A stretch of 64,000 nucleotides of DNA from Bacillota bacterium (lineage in GTDB: Bacteria > Bacillota > Clostridia > Lachnospirales > Lachnospiraceae), in assembly GCA_023399055.1 (NCBI GenBank), contig JAEWQV010000010.1:310001-374000 (forward strand). The letters are read 5' to 3'. Below, piece after piece: positions 61,502 through 64,000 of the stretch. A program made the translations under genes and the position numbers. Each line of letters opens with the position of its first letter. The first letter of the stretch is position 1. The notes beneath the pieces are model-generated. The model did not search any database, was not told the origin of the DNA, and saw nothing but the letters and a program-made list of their open reading frames with translations.

Positions 61502-62494
61502 TTATTCACCTGTAATACCAGTACGATCAATACTTTCAACAAAGAATCTCTGCATTATAAAATACATAATGAGCACTGGACCAATGCTTAACATTGTAGC
61601 TGCCATTCGGATTGATTCATTATTATCCTGTGCAGTCCCTTGCATGGCCATTCTTTGGAAATTACCATAATTTACATCAAACTCCTTGAGCTGTATTAAA
61701 AGAGTGGTCCAATAACCCTTATCAGAGGTATACCCGGAAATATACAACTGCGTTAAATAAGACTCATTCCAATACCAAACAATTGAGAATAAAAACACTG
61801 TAATAATTGCAGGTACTGCTGACGGAATGGATATTCTAAGGAAAGATCTAAAATAACCTGCTCCGTCAATATGAGCTGCTTCAATTAATACCTTAGGCAC
61901 TTGCTTAAAAAACTGATAAAAAATCAATATAAAAATTGGTGCATTCAGCCCCTGACCAAAAATAGATGGTAATATAAATGACCATAGGGTATTCGTAAGT
62001 TTTAGGTTATGAAAAAGCACATAGGTAGGCATCATGGTGATCTGTGATGGAAGTATATAAGAAAAGATCAATATTGCCATAAATAATTTCTTAAACCGAA
62101 ACTCAAATCGTGCAAATCCATATCCAATAATAGAACACATAACAACATTGATAACCGTTGGTAAGCAGGTGATTACAACACTCTTAAAAAAGGTCGTTAG
62201 GTATTGCATGCTTTTTGCTGACTGAATGTAATTATCGAGGTAAAGTCTACTGGGTATCCAACTGATGGACGAATCCAGCAAATCGCTTAGACTCATAAAA
62301 CTACGACTTATCATAAACAAGATTGGAAAGAGATATACAAAGCCGATACAAATGAGTAAGGCATATACAACGATTTGCTTTAACAGCCCATCTTTCTCTC
62401 TGGAGCCCATTAATAATTTATGTAGTTTATTCTTATAGACTTCTTTACTATATTTAGGCTGCTTTATTTTTGTGTTTTTCAATCCTAGCTGCAT
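61502..62494 (-). CDS. carbohydrate ABC transporter permease (MalG type, CUT1)
   Basis: 330 residues, with an N-terminal cytoplasmic extension of about 40 basic residues before the first span. The EAA loop reads LIEAAHIDGAGYFRSFLRISIPSA. The start at 62494 has AAGGAGGGG nine bases upstream and overlaps the end of the MalF-type gene by 41 bases, an unusually long overlap created by the extension. It pairs with the permease at 62454-63461 and the lipoprotein at 59876-61414. Confidence 0.9.
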   Translation of the reverse strand: MQLGLKNTKIKQPKYSKEVYKNKLHKLLMGSREKDGLLKQIVVYALLICIGFVYLFPILFMISRSFMSLSDLLDSSISWIPSRLYLDNYIQSAKSMQYLTTFFKSVVITCLPTVINVVMCSIIGYGFARFEFRFKKLFMAILIFSYILPSQITMMPTYVLFHNLKLTNTLWSFILPSIFGQGLNAPIFILIFYQFFKQVPKVLIEAAHIDGAGYFRSFLRISIPSAVPAIITVFLFSIVWYWNESYLTQLYISGYTSDKGYWTTLLIQLKEFDVNYGNFQRMAMQGTAQDNNESIRMAATMLSIGPVLIMYFIMQRFFVESIDRTGITGE

Positions 62495-63461
62495 TTGACT
62501 TTCCCCTCCTTCTTGCTGTCTTTAGCGCTCTGGCTTGCTTCTTGCTTTCCTTCTTAAAGTTCTTAACCATCTTGTCATAAGCATCTTTTCTAGTAAGAAG
62601 AACTACTGCAATAACACTCACCAGTGCTGTTACAACTACCGAATATGCCCATGCCATCGCAGCTGCATAGCCATAACCCTTATTGCCGGCAAACATTGCT
62701 TGCTGAATAGCAGTAATTATACTGTTCTGCTCATTATTCGATAAAAAGATAATGGAATAAACTGCATTTAATAAAATCATTGGCTTAATGGTAGGCATTG
62801 TAATCTTCCAAAAGCACTCCCACCCAGAGCCTCCATCAATCTTAGCTGCCTCATATAAGGAACTATCAATCTTTTGGAGCGCTGACAAAAATATCAGGAT
62901 TTGGACACCAGAATACCACAAAACCATAATCATATTTTGAAACAACTCTGTTATCGTCTCAGCCATCCAAGGATACAGAAAAGTTTCCAGTGCATCTTGT
63001 ATTCCAAGGTTATTTAATGCAGGAATTGCTGCTGCTCCCTGATTGGATAATAAGTTCATAACAGGTCCACTTACAATGATAACCGGAAGGAAAAAAATCA
63101 GACGGAAAAAGCCTTTTAATCTAATCTTTCCATTCAATAGCATCGCTATTAGGAGAGCAAATACTACAATTACTGGTGCTGATATCAGTGTTTTGATGAA
63201 ATACGAGCCTAACATGAAGGGGAAATCAGGGTCCCTCATCATAATATCTGTGTAATTGCCAAAGCCAGTAAATGTCGCTAACATACCCTTCGGTGTGATT
63301 TTAATAACTGCCAGACTGTACTGGAAGGATTCCAGCAATGGTTTGATTAAAAATATTATTACACCTATTAACCAGGGGGATATAAATAAATACCCCACTC
63401 TTGCTTCCCTTCTCTCTATTTTCCCTATCTTAATTTTTTTTATTTTTTGCTTTTTACTCAT
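62454..63461 (-). CDS. carbohydrate ABC transporter permease (MalF type, CUT1)
   Basis: 335 residues, six predicted spans and the EAA loop YEAAKIDGGSGWECFWKITMP. The C-terminus carries a long Lys/Arg-rich cytoplasmic tail (KKQARALKTARRRGKSNAARIEKHKNKAA), encoded partly in the overlap with the next gene. The ATG overlaps the stop of the DUF5696-like gene by four bases (ATGA). Such a basic tail is not typical of MalF proteins and may reflect the overlap. It forms the channel with the MalG-type protein downstream. Confidence 0.88.
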   Translation of the reverse strand: MSKKQKIKKIKIGKIERREARVGYLFISPWLIGVIIFLIKPLLESFQYSLAVIKITPKGMLATFTGFGNYTDIMMRDPDFPFMLGSYFIKTLISAPVIVVFALLIAMLLNGKIRLKGFFRLIFFLPVIIVSGPVMNLLSNQGAAAIPALNNLGIQDALETFLYPWMAETITELFQNMIMVLWYSGVQILIFLSALQKIDSSLYEAAKIDGGSGWECFWKITMPTIKPMILLNAVYSIIFLSNNEQNSIITAIQQAMFAGNKGYGYAAAMAWAYSVVVTALVSVIAVVLLTRKDAYDKMVKNFKKESKKQARALKTARRRGKSNAARIEKHKNKAA

Positions 63462-64000
63462 TTAGCTTCACCTACCTTATACGCCATCGCATTTATCAGA
63501 TAACCGTCAACGGTTTGGTCATTCTTACTGTAATTAATATAAAGTTTAATTCCATTATCATAGCTAACCACAGTAACACCATTATCTAGACGTTCATGCT
63601 TTATGATAAACGAATCCTTAACTTTATCATTTACCTGCTTCAGCTCCTCGGTATATTTAATAATATCCTCTTTATAGGTTGAATATTTGGAGCTATAGAC
63701 TTCTGCTGAATTGGTATAAATAAGCTTTGAGGAATCCTCTTTCGTAATATAGTAAGAGGGATAGATGCCTGCTTCGATGAGCTTCAATATATATTCCTGC
63801 TTATTCGCTTCGAAATTTATGTATTCAGAATACATTGGCATAACACCCTTTAGTACCATAGATAAAAACGGTATCTCTTCATCCTGAAAATTATACGTTG
63901 ATGAGCTAACCGGCATATCAAGATAGGCATCGGTATAATTCCATAGGTAGGAATTTGGTTGATTAAGTACCAAATCAAAATCCTGATCCATACCTGATAC
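63458..64000 (-). CDS. DUF5696-like protein, C-terminal part (N-terminus beyond window)
   Basis: The frame is open to base 64000, so only the last 180 residues are present. They contain EIPFLSMVLKGVMPMYSEYIN, KLIEAGIYPSYYITKED and a beta-hairpin-rich end (NGVTVVSYDNGIKLYINYS). This matches, from memory, the end of DUF5696 proteins, which commonly sit beside CUT1 permeases in Firmicute sugar clusters and look like large glycosidase-type proteins. Function is unproven. The stop overlaps the following permease start (ATGA), so it belongs to the same operon. Confidence 0.6.
   Translation of the reverse strand, partial: VSGMDQDFDLVLNQPNSYLWNYTDAYLDMPVSSSTYNFQDEEIPFLSMVLKGVMPMYSEYINFEANKQEYILKLIEAGIYPSYYITKEDSSKLIYTNSAEVYSSKYSTYKEDIIKYTEELKQVNDKVKDSFIIKHERLDNGVTVVSYDNGIKLYINYSKNDQTVDGYLINAMAYKVGEAK

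Noticed and set aside
1..64000. tRNA, rRNA, riboswitches, phage genes, toxin-antitoxin or restriction genes
   Set aside because: Intergenic regions were read for these and none was seen; the window is a continuous carbohydrate-use island.

Overview
The window looks like a chromosome segment of a plant-polysaccharide-degrading, low-GC Firmicute of the Lachnospiraceae (Lachnoclostridium / Clostridium phytofermentans type). The basis is AT-rich DNA, strong AGGAGG ribosome sites, CUT1 sugar ABC transporters with lipoprotein binding proteins but no local ATPase, YesM/YesN-type sensing, PKTG-anchored surface proteins and a high density of glycosidases. The species is inferred; no rRNA or tRNA gene was seen.

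Layout. (1) 1-8.2 kb: a minus-strand pectin block (binding protein, GH105, two permeases, GH28 cut by the window edge), divergent from a plus-strand LacI regulator and uronate isomerase uxaC. (2) 8.4-12.9 kb: a large DUF5107/TPR protein and an AraC regulator. (3) 13.1-18.7 kb: binding protein, two permeases and a GH35-like galactosidase (minus), divergent from (4) 19.0-22.6 kb: IclR regulator, kdgK, eda and dgoD, which turn D-galactonate into pyruvate and glyceraldehyde-3-phosphate. (5) 22.9-37.5 kb: a long minus-strand series running from a binding protein through a GH32/GH43-like propeller enzyme, an apiosidase-like (DUF5060/DUF4038) enzyme, an amidohydrolase, a TIM-barrel isomerase-like protein, a 6PGDH_C-type dehydrogenase, a Gfo/Idh/MocA dehydrogenase and a GH94 phosphorylase to a ribokinase-like kinase, a nucleoside-hydrolase-like protein and an esterase. 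(6) 37.9-50.0 kb: GH130 phosphorylase, a 1090-residue glycosidase, two dehydrogenases, two LplB/LplC-type permeases and a YesM/YesN two-component system. (7) 50.4-58.5 kb: two wall-anchored surface proteins around a GH127/GH146 beta-L-arabinofuranosidase and its divergent AraC regulator. (8) 58.8-64 kb: GH43, a fourth binding protein, two permeases and the end of a DUF5696-like protein.

Taken together this is a pectin island, probably serving homogalacturonan and rhamnogalacturonan side chains. Oligosaccharides would be imported by four CUT1 transporters energised by an ATPase encoded elsewhere, cut inside the cell by glycosidases and phosphorylases that lack signal peptides, and fed into uronate, galactonate and (by inference) apiose catabolism. 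Each of the four binding-protein genes is followed by a stem-loop, which would favour its expression over that of downstream genes.

The most notable observations are a candidate oxidative apiose pathway (28.8-34.1 kb), and a long hairpin element present in two copies plus a partial copy. Its outer stems differ in sequence but stay paired, while its central loop and a 3' box are conserved.
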